NCBI RefSeq assembly: GCF_008831285.2
Contig: NC_045140.1
Location: 6,241,528 to 6,305,527 of the forward strand
Direction: 5' to 3'
Length of the DNA: 64,000 nucleotides
DNA from: Nymphaea colorata
Lineage: Eukaryota; Streptophyta; Magnoliopsida; Nymphaeales; Nymphaeaceae
Shown here: in pieces, positions 43,771 to 59,259 of the stretch
How positions within the stretch are numbered: the first letter of the stretch is position 1
Layout: every line of letters starts with the position of its first letter
The notes under the pieces: model-generated
What the model was told of the DNA's origin: nothing
Seen by the model: only the letters and a program-made list of their open reading frames with translations
Databases searched by the model: none
Made by a program: the position numbers and the translations under genes

Positions 43771-43970
43771 CTCGCTTGCGTTCTGCCTCTTCCTTCCTGC
43801 GGCGGGTTCCTCACCCAGCCGCAGATGCTGCTTGCTCGAGTTTTGCCTCTTCCTTCCTGCTGCGAGTTCCTCACCCAGCCGCAGATGCTGCTCGCTCGCG
43901 TTCTGCCTCTTCCTTCCTGCGGCGAGTTCCTCACCCAGCCACAGATGCTGCTCGCTCGCATTCGTCCTTG
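43771..43970. repeat. 60-bp tandem repeat, just over three copies
   Basis: TCTGCCTCTTCCTTCCTGCG and CACCCAGCCGCAGATGCTGC recur at exactly 60-bp spacing. Because 60 is a multiple of three, all frames stay open and repeat 20 residues. The resulting 161-codon frame has no start context or domain and is not called as a gene. Confidence 0.95.
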
Positions 43971-46082
43971 TCGTCTCCCTCACAGTCTCTTGCTCTGGCC
44001 ACTCGCCTGCTCTGGTGCGTAAGATCAATACTCTGGTGCTTTTGATTTTCATCTTGTTGATTTAGTCATGGGGCTTGGGAAGCCTTTGCGCCTTGGCTCG
44101 AACGTTTTTTGAGAAGATCCTTTGTCTATGGCTCAGTTTAATTCAATAATAAGTGGGTTGATCCTTTTCGGCCGAAAAGCTTGGCGTTATATTTGTGATG
44201 GTTTTTCTTTTGCATAATGGACGAGTCTCTAGCATCTCTGCATCAAAACGTCCTTATTTAGTGACAACCAAAGCCATTGAACCTCATGTTTGAGGTTGAC
44301 ACGTTCAACCGAAAAAATAGCTTCTACCTAGTGTCGTCCTCTGCTGCACAACCCCAATGATCTACGCCTTTCCCTCCGGTCAGATTTCTCTTCTTTCATT
44401 GGTCCCAACATGGTAGATGTCCAAAGTAGGGAGACAAAGGAGACCAACATGATGTGCTCTTCCTGTTGGAGCAGCAAAGAAAGATGTTCGTCCTCTTGTT
44501 GAAAATTGTGTCTTTCGGTTGCTTTTTAGTTAGCTTGCTGCCTTCTCAAGAAGGTTTCTCGTGGTATTTCGTCCCTTAAGACAGAGACCAAGGTGCACAA
44601 GGAATTTCCTTATGGTACTGATGTTTGAATCAAGGTTTCCAGTACAAATAATGGCTTCAAGAAATACATAACATGTAAAAATTTTGGAAGAAGAAAATTA
44701 TTCTAAACAGAACCGGCAACTAAAAACAGACATCATTATCCCTTTTATTAGTGTAAGGAAATCATGAACATTGTTATGCTTGGACTTTGAAATTCCAACT
44801 AAACTAAGCTGGTGAACAATTTAAACTTGCATAAGCTCTTCAAACCAGACAACAAGAAAATCTGATTTCAGTCTTTTGCATCCAAAACTGCGTTACTGCA
44901 GAAATTTTATTGAGGATTCTTTATCAGACTGTTAACGCTAATACAGTTTTAACCTTGAATTATACTGAATTGTTGAGGAACCTATTGCTTTTCCCCTCAA
45001 AAAGCTTTTGTTGTGTCGTAGCACTCTCAGAAAGCTGGACGATCAGTAGAAAAGAATGATGGTAACAGTCATATGATGTCATTGATATATATTTTTTTCA
45101 TCAGCTATTCTCTCTGCTTGATTTTTTTGCGTGTACCAACATGATGAGATCTGCAGATCTCGATTGTTTGAGCTTGTATAATAAGGTGATGTACTTATTC
45201 CAATGCATTTGATGCTCAATAAGGTTATTGTTTGCAATTTGCAATCTGGAAAAAATTGTAAAATATGCTATTTGGTGTATAGTTAATTGCGTTGAATCCT
45301 TGAGCTAGCTATGTCTGCCTAAACTTTTCAGAGTTGACCTATTCTATGTAACATGTTTATGTTTATGTTCATAGGTAATCGAAGTTGAAGCCCCAATATA
45401 AGTATTATGTTATGTTCGAGTGTCCTTCAAGAGAAATATACGAGGAAGTACAATCACCATATTTTGGAAGAACTTTTTTGTTTAAAATAATAGACATGAT
45501 GAAAGTTACATTTTGTATGTTCACGAAGAAGTAATGATTTCTTATTACCTCTTGCTTGACTATTTGTTTTTTGGGGATGCCCACTTTTTGAATGGTCGTG
45601 GTTTGGTCTGGATGGACATTGTTGCATCTGTATTTTTGGTTTGGTAAATGGATATAGACTTTGCTGCATCTATATTTCTGGTTTGGTTAATGGTGTAAAA
45701 TAGTTCACTCCCCATGAATTTTTGTCATGAAATAACACAATGATCCTGTTTAACATCTTATATAAATTGAGATTACAATCTGTATGAACGTTATCTACCT
45801 TTCCTTGCTTTTGAAGATGATTTATGCTACATCAATCTTTCTCTTCTAGAAAATCTGGAAATATGTTTCTTATATCAAACTAAGAAATATATTTTTGGAA
45901 ATCAGGAAATATATTTCTTTATCATCAAACACAAAAATATATTTTTAGAAATATATTTCTCAATCATCACACACACATCAAAATAAGAATCAGAAAAAAT
46001 TTTTCCATTCCATTTTTCCAGAAAATATATTTATAAAAATATATTCCCAATTCCTGATTTCCAGGCGTCAAACGGCCCCTAA

Positions 46083-46199
46083 AGGAAGTTCACTAACCGC
46101 ATGAAGGACAAACGCATTCATCTTAACATTCAAGATGAGCTGACTTTAACAAGAAAGGCTAGCTTCATAGTATGCCATCTCCAGAATATCAATATCAGA
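46083..46199. other. Short unassigned flank of element B
   Basis: Possibly the displaced part of the Copia 5' region, but nothing recognisable remains. Confidence 0.3.
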
Positions 46200-46760
46200 C
46201 GCAACAGTAATTTAGATTTGAATCCTAATTTAACAAGTCTTGCATGCATGTACAATTCCATATCCAAAACAAATGGATCGATATCATAAGCTTGGATCCA
46301 AAACCTAATGGATCATAATCATGACTGAGGAGTTAGATCCAAATAAATCCAAATCATGATACCAGATCCAAACCCAAATAGATCCAGATCATGATAGTAA
46401 ATCCAAAATAATATATCCAAATTACAATTTTGGATCCAAATCTGATGGATCTAAATGATAGATCTGGATCTAGATCAAATACTTAATCTAACTAAATGGA
46501 TTTGATACATAAATCTGGACTCAAAACGAATGTGGATCTAAACATTCCAAACATGGAGATTCAAAGTTTGAATTAAACATGGATCCAAAACTAGATAAAA
46601 TATCCCGATTCAATACAATATGGACGTAAAACATTTGGGATATAAAATAAATCCAAAAATAAAGAATCAAATCTAAATATGACACAAACATCTAGATCCA
46701 ACAATAAAATGCAAAATAATTGCACATAGATCCAAATCATGCTAAACAAGCCCATTCATA
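46200..46760. repeat. Degenerate GGATCCAAA minisatellite
   Basis: Words such as GGATCCAAA, GATCCAAATC and GGATCTAAA recur irregularly every 12-30 bp. This is the inverse orientation of the repeat family at 6.83-7.6 kb. Confidence 0.7.
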
Positions 46761-46859
46761 TATAGGTTAATAAATTCCCCACAACATTTAAAAATAATAA
46801 TAATAATTGCTCTCAATTCTTCGAACCGATGCATTTAAAACACACCCCTTTGTTTTTAA

Positions 46860-47427
46860 TGCGCATTGGAAGAGGCGGTTCGTGCGTAACCGCTGAAAGC
46901 GGAAGAGGGGAGGCGAAACGCCCTCCCCCTTCTGCTTGCCTGAAACTGCACGCCGGCACCTCCGCGGTGGTCACCTGAGGAGGGACTCCCCCGGGTCCCT
47001 TTCCCTCCGCTTGGGTCTGGTATCCAACGGTGGCGACAGCCTCACGACTGCGCTCGCCACCAGGAGGGTGCCTTCTCTCTTCCCCTTGTTCCTCTGTTTC
47101 AGCAGCCAGAGAGGGCCCGACGGCCCCTCTTTCAGCCGTTGCAAACCGGCAGCGAGGAGGGCGGTTTGCCCTCGCCTGATCAGGAGCGAAGATCCCCCGA
47201 CGTCAACTGCCGCCGCCGCCGCCAGGAAGGGGAAGTTCCCGACGGCCTCTGCCGCCCTTATGCCAAATTTGCTGATCATCGATGTCTCGAACAATAACCT
47301 CACCGGAAACGTAGCTCGTTTCGCCGAGAAAGTTGCCCGCTTCTCGGCAGTAACATTGCTTCTAGGGTTACAGGACAGCCAACCAAAAGTGACTTGCAAA
47401 CCATCATCTCTCACGACTCACATCTAG
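46860..47427. other. GC-rich island carrying a receptor-kinase gene fragment
   Basis: About 560 bp are sharply GC-rich between AT-rich flanks. The right part is a copy of TMK-type exon sequence (separate entry). A plus-strand frame of 163 codons crosses the island but its only early ATG is inside the captured fragment. The arrangement is typical of gene-fragment capture, for example by a Pack-MULE, but I could not find terminal repeats. Confidence 0.5.
47249..47371 (+). pseudogene. Fragment of the TMK-type receptor kinase LRR region
   Basis: Matches 51991-52133 of the downstream receptor-kinase gene: CTGCCGCCCT, AATTTGC, then CATCGATGTCTCGAACAATA and onwards (IDVSNNNLTGNV in both). Later words TTTCGC(C/G)GAGAA and GGCAGTA(A/G)CATTGCTTC also match. 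Internal deletions of about 3-4 and 22 bp and many substitutions are present. The source could be this gene or a paralogue. Confidence 0.8.
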
Positions 47428-48660
47428 AGGTGGGCCCCCGGGCTGGCCCGGTACGAACCGGGTCGGTTCGGTTTTTACAAGTTGGGTTGGGTCTCAGCCG
47501 CTCACGTTCGATACTCGAAACCCGAGTTCAGTCTGACCCGGTTCAGTCCAATTCAAATAAAAATTATTTTTTAAAGTATAAAATATGTTTTAAATATAAA
47601 ATATATTTTTAATAACAAAATATATATTATTAATAATAAAAAACATAATTTTAACGTCATTTTCAATTTGGAATTTTTTTCATTATTTTAACGGGGCCAT
47701 TTTAGTGGGGATTTCAGGAACCCATGTTCTGGGCCAACTATATAACTTGCTGTGGAACCCTACATTATTGTACTGCTATTGGGTAGGAGAAGATGCCCCA
47801 TTATACAAGATTCAGCAAGTGTTAAACCTTCCTAATCAAGCAGCCAACCAACTACCTTTGTACCCTTTCCTTCCTTCCCTCAAGAATGAGTTGTCTCTCC
47901 TTAACTGCCACACATATTATGCACTAACTTTGTCAGCTAAACATGCATGTACACACTCATTCTCTACATAATAAATTGGAAGCTAATCATATCAATTATC
48001 ACATAATGTCTTTGAATATAAGGAGGCCCGAAGCAGTAGCGGAGCTATAGTGTGACTGGTGTAGGCCAGTGCTCTTCAAAAATCTCATTGCAATGAAGCT
48101 AGACCTAGCTTCAGCCGCATGTGATTCCCATACCAGATCCGAGTCTGGTATCATTTTAGTTAGTAAAATTTGTTGGAAGAACCGAATTCGATTAGCAATT
48201 AGGGTTTGTATTCACTTTAATTTTTCCGATCCAAGTTCTGGAATATTTGGGTCTGTCGTTGTGCTTTGGAGATCCAGGTTTGCATTTGAGTTGGGATTCG
48301 ATTTTGGGGAAGATCCAAATGTGGACCAGCGTGTGCTCCAGACGATTCCTACTGGACTCCAGGCCTAAAGGTGCTCTAAAAGAAATTAAAGATACGTGGA
48401 TTTCGAGTTGGTAGAGTTGTTAATGGGTCCGATCCAACGCACCGAAGATATTTTATAATCGAATAAAGCGAAAATGCTGAAGCCCTTGTACCGAATCCGG
48501 TCCATTTGCTTCTTAATTGAAATTGTTCAACCATCATACATTACTTTAATAAGTCCCACTTATGTAAGTTGAGTTAGCTTAGTTTTCATATCTATCTTGG
48601 CTGGCTGTTGAACTTTGACTAGTCAATCTTCAAATAGCCATCCAAAGCAGTCCTCATATC
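47428..48660. other. Intergenic DNA, no gene seen
   Basis: 47425-47545 (GGTGGGCCCCCGGGCTGG, GAACCGGGTCGG) is one end of an hAT-type relic like that at 2.85 kb. A word GCAGTAGCGGAGCTATAG at 48032 is a GTGGCGGAGCC-type fragment. A 99-codon frame at 48069-48368 has no recognisable domain. Confidence 0.45.
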
Positions 48661-48665
48661 ATTAA

Positions 48666-49166
48666 GGGCAGTTTGGCATTAAAAATAATTTCAAAGTCTT
48701 TAATGAATCTGACTTGAAATTGGAGTAGATCTTGTTCAAGTGTTCCATGAATCTATTCCTATTTTCGTCAAATTCGTGCAACATTTGCATCTTGATCTTG
48801 TATCTAATCCTACTTTTATCATTCGTCAGATTCATGAAACATTTGCACATTGTTCTTAATGCCAAAGATGCAAGATCTGCATGAAAGTTAGGGTAAATTC
48901 ATAATAAAACACTATAACAAGTGTCCCATGAATGTATTCCTATTTTCGTCAAATTCGTGCAACATTTGCATCTTGATCTTGTATCTAATCCTGTTTTTAT
49001 CATTCGTCATATTCATGGAACATTTGCACGTTGTTCTTAATGCCAAAGATGCAAGATTTGCATGAAAATTAGGGTAAATTCATAATAAAACACTATAGCA
49101 AGTGTCCCATGAATCTAAAATAAATTCATGCAACACTCACGAGATGTCAGTATTAACAAACATCCC
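48666..49166. mobile_element. Harbinger-like MITE with internal tandem triplication
   Basis: Ends GGGCAGTTTGGCATTAA and (inverted) GGGATGTTTGTTAATA are flanked by TAA on both sides (48663-48665 and 49167-49169). Inside, a 181-bp unit starting CAAGTGTTCCATGAAT begins at 48737 and 48918, with a partial third copy at 49099. The word GTGTTCCATGAA also occurs in the MITEs at 62.6-63.06 kb, so they are one family. Confidence 0.75.
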
Positions 49167-49169
49167 TAA

Positions 49170-50629
49170 AGGGATCCCAACAATGTCAAAATATCTGAAT
49201 GTTATAGTCAGGTTGCATTTGAACTCCTACTTCGCTGTATATTAATCTACGTTCTTGAATTAAACCTTGATCCTTCAAAAAAGAGTCCGTAGAATTAGTT
49301 GAATCGAATCATAAATATTTTATTGTTAAAGAAATAAAAGTAAAGTAAAAATATTTAAAAGTTGGTGAATCAAATAATAACTTATGATGCTCCATCCATT
49401 GAAAATTAATTAATCTAAAATGACATAGTAAATAGATAAAATAATACCGACTCAGTGGAGTCACCCAAATGAAACAGATAGGCACAAAAAAAAAGAATAC
49501 GCATGATCCAAGGATTTACATATACATATAAAAGATAAAAGGAACTGGTAGAAGGAAAAGAAAGATGGATTGAAAGTCTCAAACAAGAAGAAGAAAAAGA
49601 GAGAGCAGTTAAAATGAAAATACATAGCAAAATCTCTTAGATACAAGAACAAACCTCAAAAACAAAATAAAAAATGAAATATATAAGATGAGTGAAGTGG
49701 AAAGAGAGAGAGATTTGTTTTATTTGGCTTTAATAAATTTTATTAAATGGGCTGTATAAGAGGCACGAAGAATATATAGCCCTTCCCTCATGCTATTGAA
49801 ATGGCTGGATTTGATTCTAAACAACAACATTAATAACTGGAGAATGCTGCTGTAATTATATAGAAAAGGCAACTTTAACTAACTTTGGAGTTCTATAAAG
49901 TTCCCAGCAAAAGAACCAATTTTTTTTTTTTTTCATTAGCTTTTCTGAAAAGTTTGATTTGCTTTTCCTATTGAATGCTCCTGTTGCTAAATGTGACCAA
50001 GATCACAGTTGTACGCTTGTAGCCAGCCAGCCACGTGAGAACATGGCAGGCGAATGTTTCTCCAGCTATTGAAGCATCAAAGTATAATTAAGGAAAAAAT
50101 AGAAAAGCAAAGTTGGTCAGGATCATGCATGACGAAGATCGTGATTTCCTCAAATGGGTAGTTCCAAAATCGTGACTTAAGCATGTTTCATTGGGATTTA
50201 AGTTGGGTCGGAAATCCCAAAGTGGATTTTAAAGCATAGAATTCTTAAAATCGAAGAAGCAAGTAAACTTTTGGTTTCTCTTCTCATGAAAACTATCGGA
50301 ATATATGCTCGCCTTCTTATATCAAATTAAAACTGAACCAGATAAAAAACCTAATGCAAAATATCGTTATATACTGTATCTTCAAAAAAAAAAAAAATTC
50401 TAATTTAGGAGATTTAAAAAAAGACATTTATTTTTACTATTATTGTTTAAAGTATGCGTCATTGATCCGGACCTCATCTGCTTGCCTGGTCTGTCCATAA
50501 TCTGTCCTGATCGACCTAAACAGTATTTAAAAAAAAAAAAAAGGAGTCTAACGATCTGTCACCTGCTCCTAAAACGAAATTACAGCAAATTAAAACTAAG
50601 CAAAAAAACCGAAAAATAAGGGAACGCCT
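49170..50629. other. Upstream region of the receptor kinase, no other gene seen
   Basis: AT-rich with A or T runs. Minus-strand frames near 49415-49652 are low-complexity. No gene is seen. Confidence 0.5.
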
Positions 50630-50636
50630 TATAAAC
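50630..50636 (+). promoter_or_regulatory. Probable TATA box of the receptor kinase
   Basis: TATAAAC lies 124-130 bp upstream of the start codon. Confidence 0.5.
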
Positions 50637-50759
50637 TAACAACAAACGCCAACTTCCCGGAATAAATCCGCGTTTCCATTGCCCGGCGACGGCTGAAGAC
50701 TACACCGCTGTTTTTGAACGAACAGAGACAATCAGAAGTTCCCCCTTTCTCTCTTTCGA

Positions 50760-53700
50760 ATGGCTCGCCGTCGACGACCTGCGGCCGCCACCACCGCCAT
50801 TATCCATCTCCTTGTTCACGTCTCTCTCTTCTTCTCCGTCGTCTCTGCTGCAACCTTCGCCGACGACGCAGCGGCGTTGCAGGACCTGAGAGATGCCTTT
50901 GGTGGGGAGTCTCTCGGCTGGACGGGCAAAGACCCGTGCAGCTGGCCTCATGTCGTCTGTGACGGCAACCGCGTCACTTCCATTCAGGTGGCCAATGCCG
51001 GCATCTCTGGCGTCCTTCCTCCGAATATCTCCAAGCTCAGCAAGCTCACCACGCTCGGCCTCCAGAACAACCGGCTCACCGGCGCCGTCCCCAGTCTCAC
51101 CGGCCTCACCTTCCTTCAGAATCTTTACCTCGACAACAACAACTTCTCCTCCATCCCCTCCGGCGCTTTCTCCGGCCTCACCAACCTGCAGACCGTCCGT
51201 CTCGACTACAACCAGTTTAGCCCCTGGCCCATCCCCACGGAACTCGCCCAGTCCACCAGCCTCAAATCGTTCACCGCCAGCAAGGCTAACGCCGTGGGCA
51301 CCATCCCGGACTTCTTCGGCAGCTTGCCGAACCTCCAGGAGCTCAAGCTCTCCTACAACAATCTCACCGGCGGAATCCCCTCCTCATTCGCCAAGTCTGG
51401 CATACAGATACTCTGGCTCAACAACCAGCAAGGTGAGAAGCTATCCGGCTCGATTTCCGTCCTCGGCCAGATGCCTGAGCTCACACAAGTCTGGCTTCAG
51501 ACGAACGCATTCTCCGGGCCCATTCCGGATCTCTCCAAAAGCGTTTCCCTCTCAGATCTCCAGCTGAGGGATAATGCCCTCACCGGCGTCGTTCCCAAAT
51601 CGCTCACCAGCCAGAGTTCTCTGCTTAAGGTCAGTCTGGGCAATAACCAGCTCCAGGGGCCGTTTCCCAGCTTCCCGACGTCGGTCACCACCGTCGATAT
51701 CGGCGACACCAACAGCTTCTGCCTACCGGAACCCGGTCCCTGCGATCCACGGGTGGATGCCCTCCTCGCCATAGCCGCCGACGTGAACTACCCGACTGCC
51801 TTCGCCGATGCTTGGAAGGGAAATGACCCCTGTAACCGCTGGGCGTTCGTGACCTGCGATTCGCAAGGGGCCATCACAGTTCTCAACTTCGCAAATCAGC
51901 ATTTAGTGGGAACGATATCACCAGCAATGGCGAACCTAACCGGCCTGAAGGCACTTCTTCTGAACAATAACAACTTGACCGGAACAATCCCTGCCGCCCT
52001 CACCATGCTGCCTAATTTGCAGACCATCGATGTCTCGAACAATAACCTCACCGGAAATGTGCCTAGTTTCGCGGAGAAGGTTGCGCTTAATATTTCGGGC
52101 AACTTGCTTCTGGGCAGTAGCATTGCTTCCGGTGGCAGCGGACGGTCTGCGACTGCCGGCGGCAATAGTGGTGATGATGCATCTGGTTCATCCATCTCCT
52201 CTGCGAGAGGCGGTTCATCTTCATCCTCTACTCGTATCGGTGTCGGATTAGGCGTGTCGGTGGCGCTCCTCCTACTTTCTGGACTGGCTTATTCTTACTA
52301 CCGTAAGACAAAATGCTCAAAATTTGAACAAGTGAAGAGTCCCCATGACTCTTCAAATGGGACGGATCACGTGAAGATTAACATCGTTAACGGAAATGGG
52401 TACGTGATGGCGGATCAGCAGAGCCCGGAGAGCAGCGGAACGGCGAGTTTGGCCGATCCCGGCACCATGGTCATATCCATTCAAGTGCTTCAGCAAGTGA
52501 CGAACAATTTCTGCGAATCGAATGTGATAGGGAGAGGCGGTTTCGGAGTTGTGTACAGGGGAGAGCTTCACGATGGAACTAAGATAGCAGTGAAGAGAAT
52601 GGAAGGAGCGGCAGCAGGGAACAAGGGTATGAACGAATTCTTGGCAGAGATTGCCGTCTTGACAAAAGTTAGGCACCGGCATTTGGTGGCATTACTCGGG
52701 TACTGCATTGAAGGAAATGAGAGGCTTCTGGTTTATGAGTACATGCCTCAGGGGACATTGGGGCAGCACCTGTTTGAGGGGCCGGAAAAAGGGTTCTCTT
52801 TCCTGAACTGGAAGGCGAGATTAACGATAGCATTGGACGTTGCTCGAGGAGTAGAGTATCTGCACAGTTTGGCTCAGAAAAGTTTCATTCATAGAGATCT
52901 GAAGCCTTCCAATATACTACTTGATGATAATATGAGAGCAAAAGTCTCAGACTTTGGCCTTGTCAAGCTCGCCCCTGAAGGGAAGTGCTCATTGGAGACT
53001 AGATTGGCCGGGACATTCGGATATCTTGCACCTGAATATGCTAGTAAGTGAAAGAATTCTGATTCTGATTTCCCTTTTACAGATGCATTTTGTTGAATCT
53101 CTTGGACCATGGTTCGATTGCTTTCCTTTCTGAGAGATTTAGAGCGGTAGCTATTTTGTTCATTAGTCTGTCGAGAACTTGAAATGTTAAACATTTGGTT
53201 AGTTCTAGGCATTTTGAGTTCTTATCAGCAGCCCTGACTTGAGTTTCCTACTGAAACTCGCAGAACTGCATTTTGCCTAGATAAATTAATTGGCAACTGT
53301 GCATGATTTATGACGGTTTGAGAGTTTATGAGAATCTTAGGTGCCCACTCCAGATAAGTCTACTGTTTTGTTTTATAGATTGAAGTACTGAAACTTTGTT
53401 TTGTTTGTCTTGGGAGCTAGAATTTCCTTTCTTGAACTAAGTTTTTTCCATCAACTTCATTTTGAATTCCATAATGTATTCTAGAATGTAGATTAGTCAC
53501 TTTGAATGGCATCAAATTTCCTGAAGTTTCTGCTAAGTCTCCCTTCCTCTGCTGTTCTTTCCAGCCACCGGAAGGGTGACAACCAAAGTTGACGTGTTCG
53601 CCTTCGGGGTTGTCCTCATGGAAATGATTACCGGCCGGAAAGCCCTCGATGAGTCGCAACCAGAAGAAAGCTGCCATCTCGTGTCATGGTTCCGAAGAAT

Positions 53701-54091
53701 TCTGATCAGCAACAAGGGCGATATTGGCAAAGCCATCGACCCTGCTATTAATGTAGACGACGAAGAAACATTCAGGAGCATCTGTACAATAGCTGAGCTA
53801 GCTGGCCACTGTACTGTGAGGGAGCCTAGTCAGAGGCCGGACATCGGCCACGCAGTTAATGTCCTTTCCCCACTGGTAGAACAATGGAAGCCCTGCCACA
53901 GGGATGAGGAATGCTCCGAGGGCATCAACTACGATATACCACTCTCAGTTGCCCTGCAAAGATGGCAAGCCAATGAAGGCAACTCCACGATGACAGACAC
54001 ATTTTTCCGGGACAGCACCGTTGTCGAGAACACTCAGTCAAGTATTCCCCTCAGTACCGCATGTTTCCCTGATGCTGCCAATTGCAGATAA
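50760..54091 (+). CDS. TMK-type leucine-rich-repeat receptor kinase
   Basis: Two exons, 50760-53043 and 53565-54091, encode 936 residues (Arabidopsis TMK1 has 942). The intron falls after the first base of a codon within APEYAT-TGRV of the activation segment, with donor GTAAGT and acceptor TTTCCAG. Order: signal peptide (1-30), LRR N-cap with DPCSW (Cys60), a first LRR block, a non-LRR island with a second cap GNDPCNRW (Cys358), a short second LRR block, Ser-rich linker, transmembrane helix (about 493-514), kinase. The split LRR ectodomain is diagnostic of TMK proteins, which act at the plasma membrane in auxin signalling. The kinase has GRGGFG (591-596), Lys612, HRDLKPSN (Asp713) and DFG (731-733), so it should be active. 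No damage is seen. A fragment of this or a paralogous gene lies at 47.3 kb. Confidence 0.96.
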
Positions 54092-56824
<2,733 letters not shown>

Positions 56825-57222
56825 AGGGATGTTGTCAATAGATCAGATTCGAATTATATATACCTATAAGCATAAGCATTTTTTTTGCATATTCATATAT
56901 TTGGATTCCAATATGAACAATGAAAACTTACGTCTCTATCTGAATCCGAACCTGAAATCTGATTTATCAATCTGAATTTGCTCTGAATCCAAATTCGAAT
57001 TTTAAACCGAATCTGGCTGGTTTTCAAAACATTGGATACATGATATTTATTTAAAACTAAATCCGATTGTATATTTATGCATATCCGAATCTGATTGATA
57101 TTGTTTCTTAAAACTGAATCCGATCTGATTTCTTAATTGGATATTAACTTTTTTGCCATATCCTATTTTTTCGAAATAGTTTGGTTGATATCTCATCCAA
57201 ATCGGACATCTTGACATCCCTG
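56825..57222. mobile_element. hAT-like MITE relic (AGGGATGTCAA type)
   Basis: Left end AGGGATGTTGTCAATAGATC and right end (inverted) AGGGATGTCAAGATGTCCGA are flanked by GTATATCT and GTATATGC, a 6 of 8 match to a target duplication. Confidence 0.5.
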
Positions 57223-57661
57223 TATATGCCAAATGGTTTGTGCTTGCCTCATTCATGTTAGATAAATACTTCAACTAATCCAATATGAACAAAGAAAAGC
57301 CACGTCCCAATCTGAATCCGAACCTGAAATCTGATTTGGCTATCTTAATTTGCTCTGAAGCAAAAATTTGAATTTAAAACCGAATCTGGCTGATTTTCAA
57401 ATTGTAAAAAACATTGGATACATGATATTTATTTAAAACTAAATCTGATTGATATTTATGTATATCCTAATCTGATTGATGTTATTTCTTAAATCTGAAT
57501 CCGATCTGATTTCTTAGTTAGATATTAAATTTTTTTCAATATCCGATTTTTTCAAAATAGTTTGGCTGGATATCCGATCCTAATCGGATACCTTGACATG
57601 CCTGTATATGGCACATGGTTTGTGCTTGCCTCATTCATATTAGATAAATACTTCAACTAAT
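56908..57661. repeat. 372-bp tandem duplication
   Basis: CCAATATGAACAA starts copies at 56908 and 57280. Both contain GAATCCGAACCTGAAATCTG, GATACATGATATTTATTT and end ATAAATACTTCAACTAATCC. The first copy shares its sequence with the right part of the hAT-like relic, so the duplication followed the insertion. Confidence 0.85.
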
Positions 57662-58518
57662 CCAATTTAGATTTCTGGATCCAACTGGATCTGGTCACTT
57701 AGAAGAAGAATGATCTGAATTGGAATCAGAATCATTTGGAGGTTTTACCTGGCTTCCAACAAAACTGATCTAACCAAATTTTCTGCTTGAAAACCAACAA
57801 ATTATTTTGGTCGTAACTCATTTCTAGTTCATAATGAACTTTCAGAATCTGATTATTGGATTCTTATTCAGATGCAAATTTAAAATTTGGGTATACATAA
57901 GTTCGTTTCAGTGACATATAGGTAACTGTTTAATCCAAAAATATTTGGGTATAATAAAGGCTGTTTGCTTCATAAGTCTTAGTGTCATGCATACTGAATA
58001 TTTCCAGCAAACTCGCTTGCGGTCCAGAGATTCAACCATATCTTAGTGAGATCCAATTTTTCTGGTCATTATATCCAAACGTAAGATAAAAAAAACATGA
58101 AAGGATGAGCTAATCAGAATTATGTGAACATTTTAACAACTCCATATGGTTGGAATTTGAAAAAAAATAAATGTAGATATAGGAAAATTGAAATCAGCCA
58201 GCTGCCAGATAGCTAAGTATTTAAGAAACTATGGCTAAATGTATCCTAACTGTTGGTAATTGCACCTTAAACCTTCGTTAGTGATTCTGTTCCACAGTAA
58301 TTTTAGTGAGGACTTTCACATCTTTTATCATCCAGCAACATTTGGTGGCCGATTGATGTTAATTCCTCTACATATATAAATTAGTAGGTGCAAGCTATTT
58401 AAATGCTAGACAGAAAAGGAAAATCCCAGCTCTTCATCTTCTTCAAGTCGGCAGTTTAGAGAAAAAAAAACAAGGAGAAAAAAGATCAAAGACTGAAATT
58501 GTTCCTTATCCCATCTAG

Positions 58519-58559
<41 letters not shown>

Positions 58560-59218
58560 TCCAAGACAAAGGATCAAAAGTCTATATACCATATCCAAAT
58601 CCAACTCTTTTAAATTCACAATCCAAATCTAGTTCAAATTTCACTTTTATTTTCACATCAATGTGACTTTCAAATATAGAACTGGATCTAAACCTCATTA
58701 TGATAGGTGAAGTACTAACTTCTGAAATTTAAGGATATTGGATATCGAATATTTAATGAAACTGAATCAACATACGAATTCGAATCCAAATCTGAATTAG
58801 GTCAAATATCTTTTAAAAATAAATATAGAACTGAAGGATGTTATTTCGTTAATCCAAAGTCCGATCTGATTTTTTTATTGAATGTTAATTTTTTTTTTCT
58901 ATATTTGACGTTTTTTTTTAAATGATTTGGTTGGATATATATCCAATCTACACAATCCATTGACATCATGTGTACCTCATACGTTTAAGTCACGGACAAA
59001 AACAACTTCATTTAAATTCATGTCAAAAAATGTACTAAACAATATGTGAATATGTTAACATACTCATGCATAGTTATTAAGTACAGAACATGCTTTAATT
59101 GAATTTGTTCCCAGAATCCCACTAAATATACTGATTTTCCTATTATTAATTTTGGTGTTATAAATGCCTTTGATACTTTAATGTAAGGGCGTCTAGGTTT
59201 TTCCCCAAGTAGAATGAG

Positions 59219-59259
<41 letters not shown>

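Larger units (their letters stand above)
43572..46079. mobile_element. Non-autonomous TIR element B (Harbinger-like, 2.5 kb)
   Basis: Left end GGGGGCGTTTGACG and inverted right end GGGGCCGTTTGACG are flanked by TAA on both sides (43569-43571 and 46080-46082). The 2508-bp body has no transposase. It contains a hairpin, a 60-bp triplicated segment, then AT-rich sequence. It shares the internal words CCCGTTAGGGC with element A (CCTGTTAGGGC). It is inserted at the 5' edge of the decayed Copia. Confidence 0.8.

Noticed and set aside
43580-44065. 161-codon frame in TIR element B
   Set aside because: It is explained by a 60-bp tandem repeat and CT-rich sequence, with no homology signal.
46936-47427. 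163-codon plus-strand frame across the GC island
   Set aside because: It has no ATG until the captured fragment at 47260 and no domain other than that fragment.
48069-48368. 99-codon frame
   Set aside because: No recognisable motif, and it begins next to a transposon end fragment.
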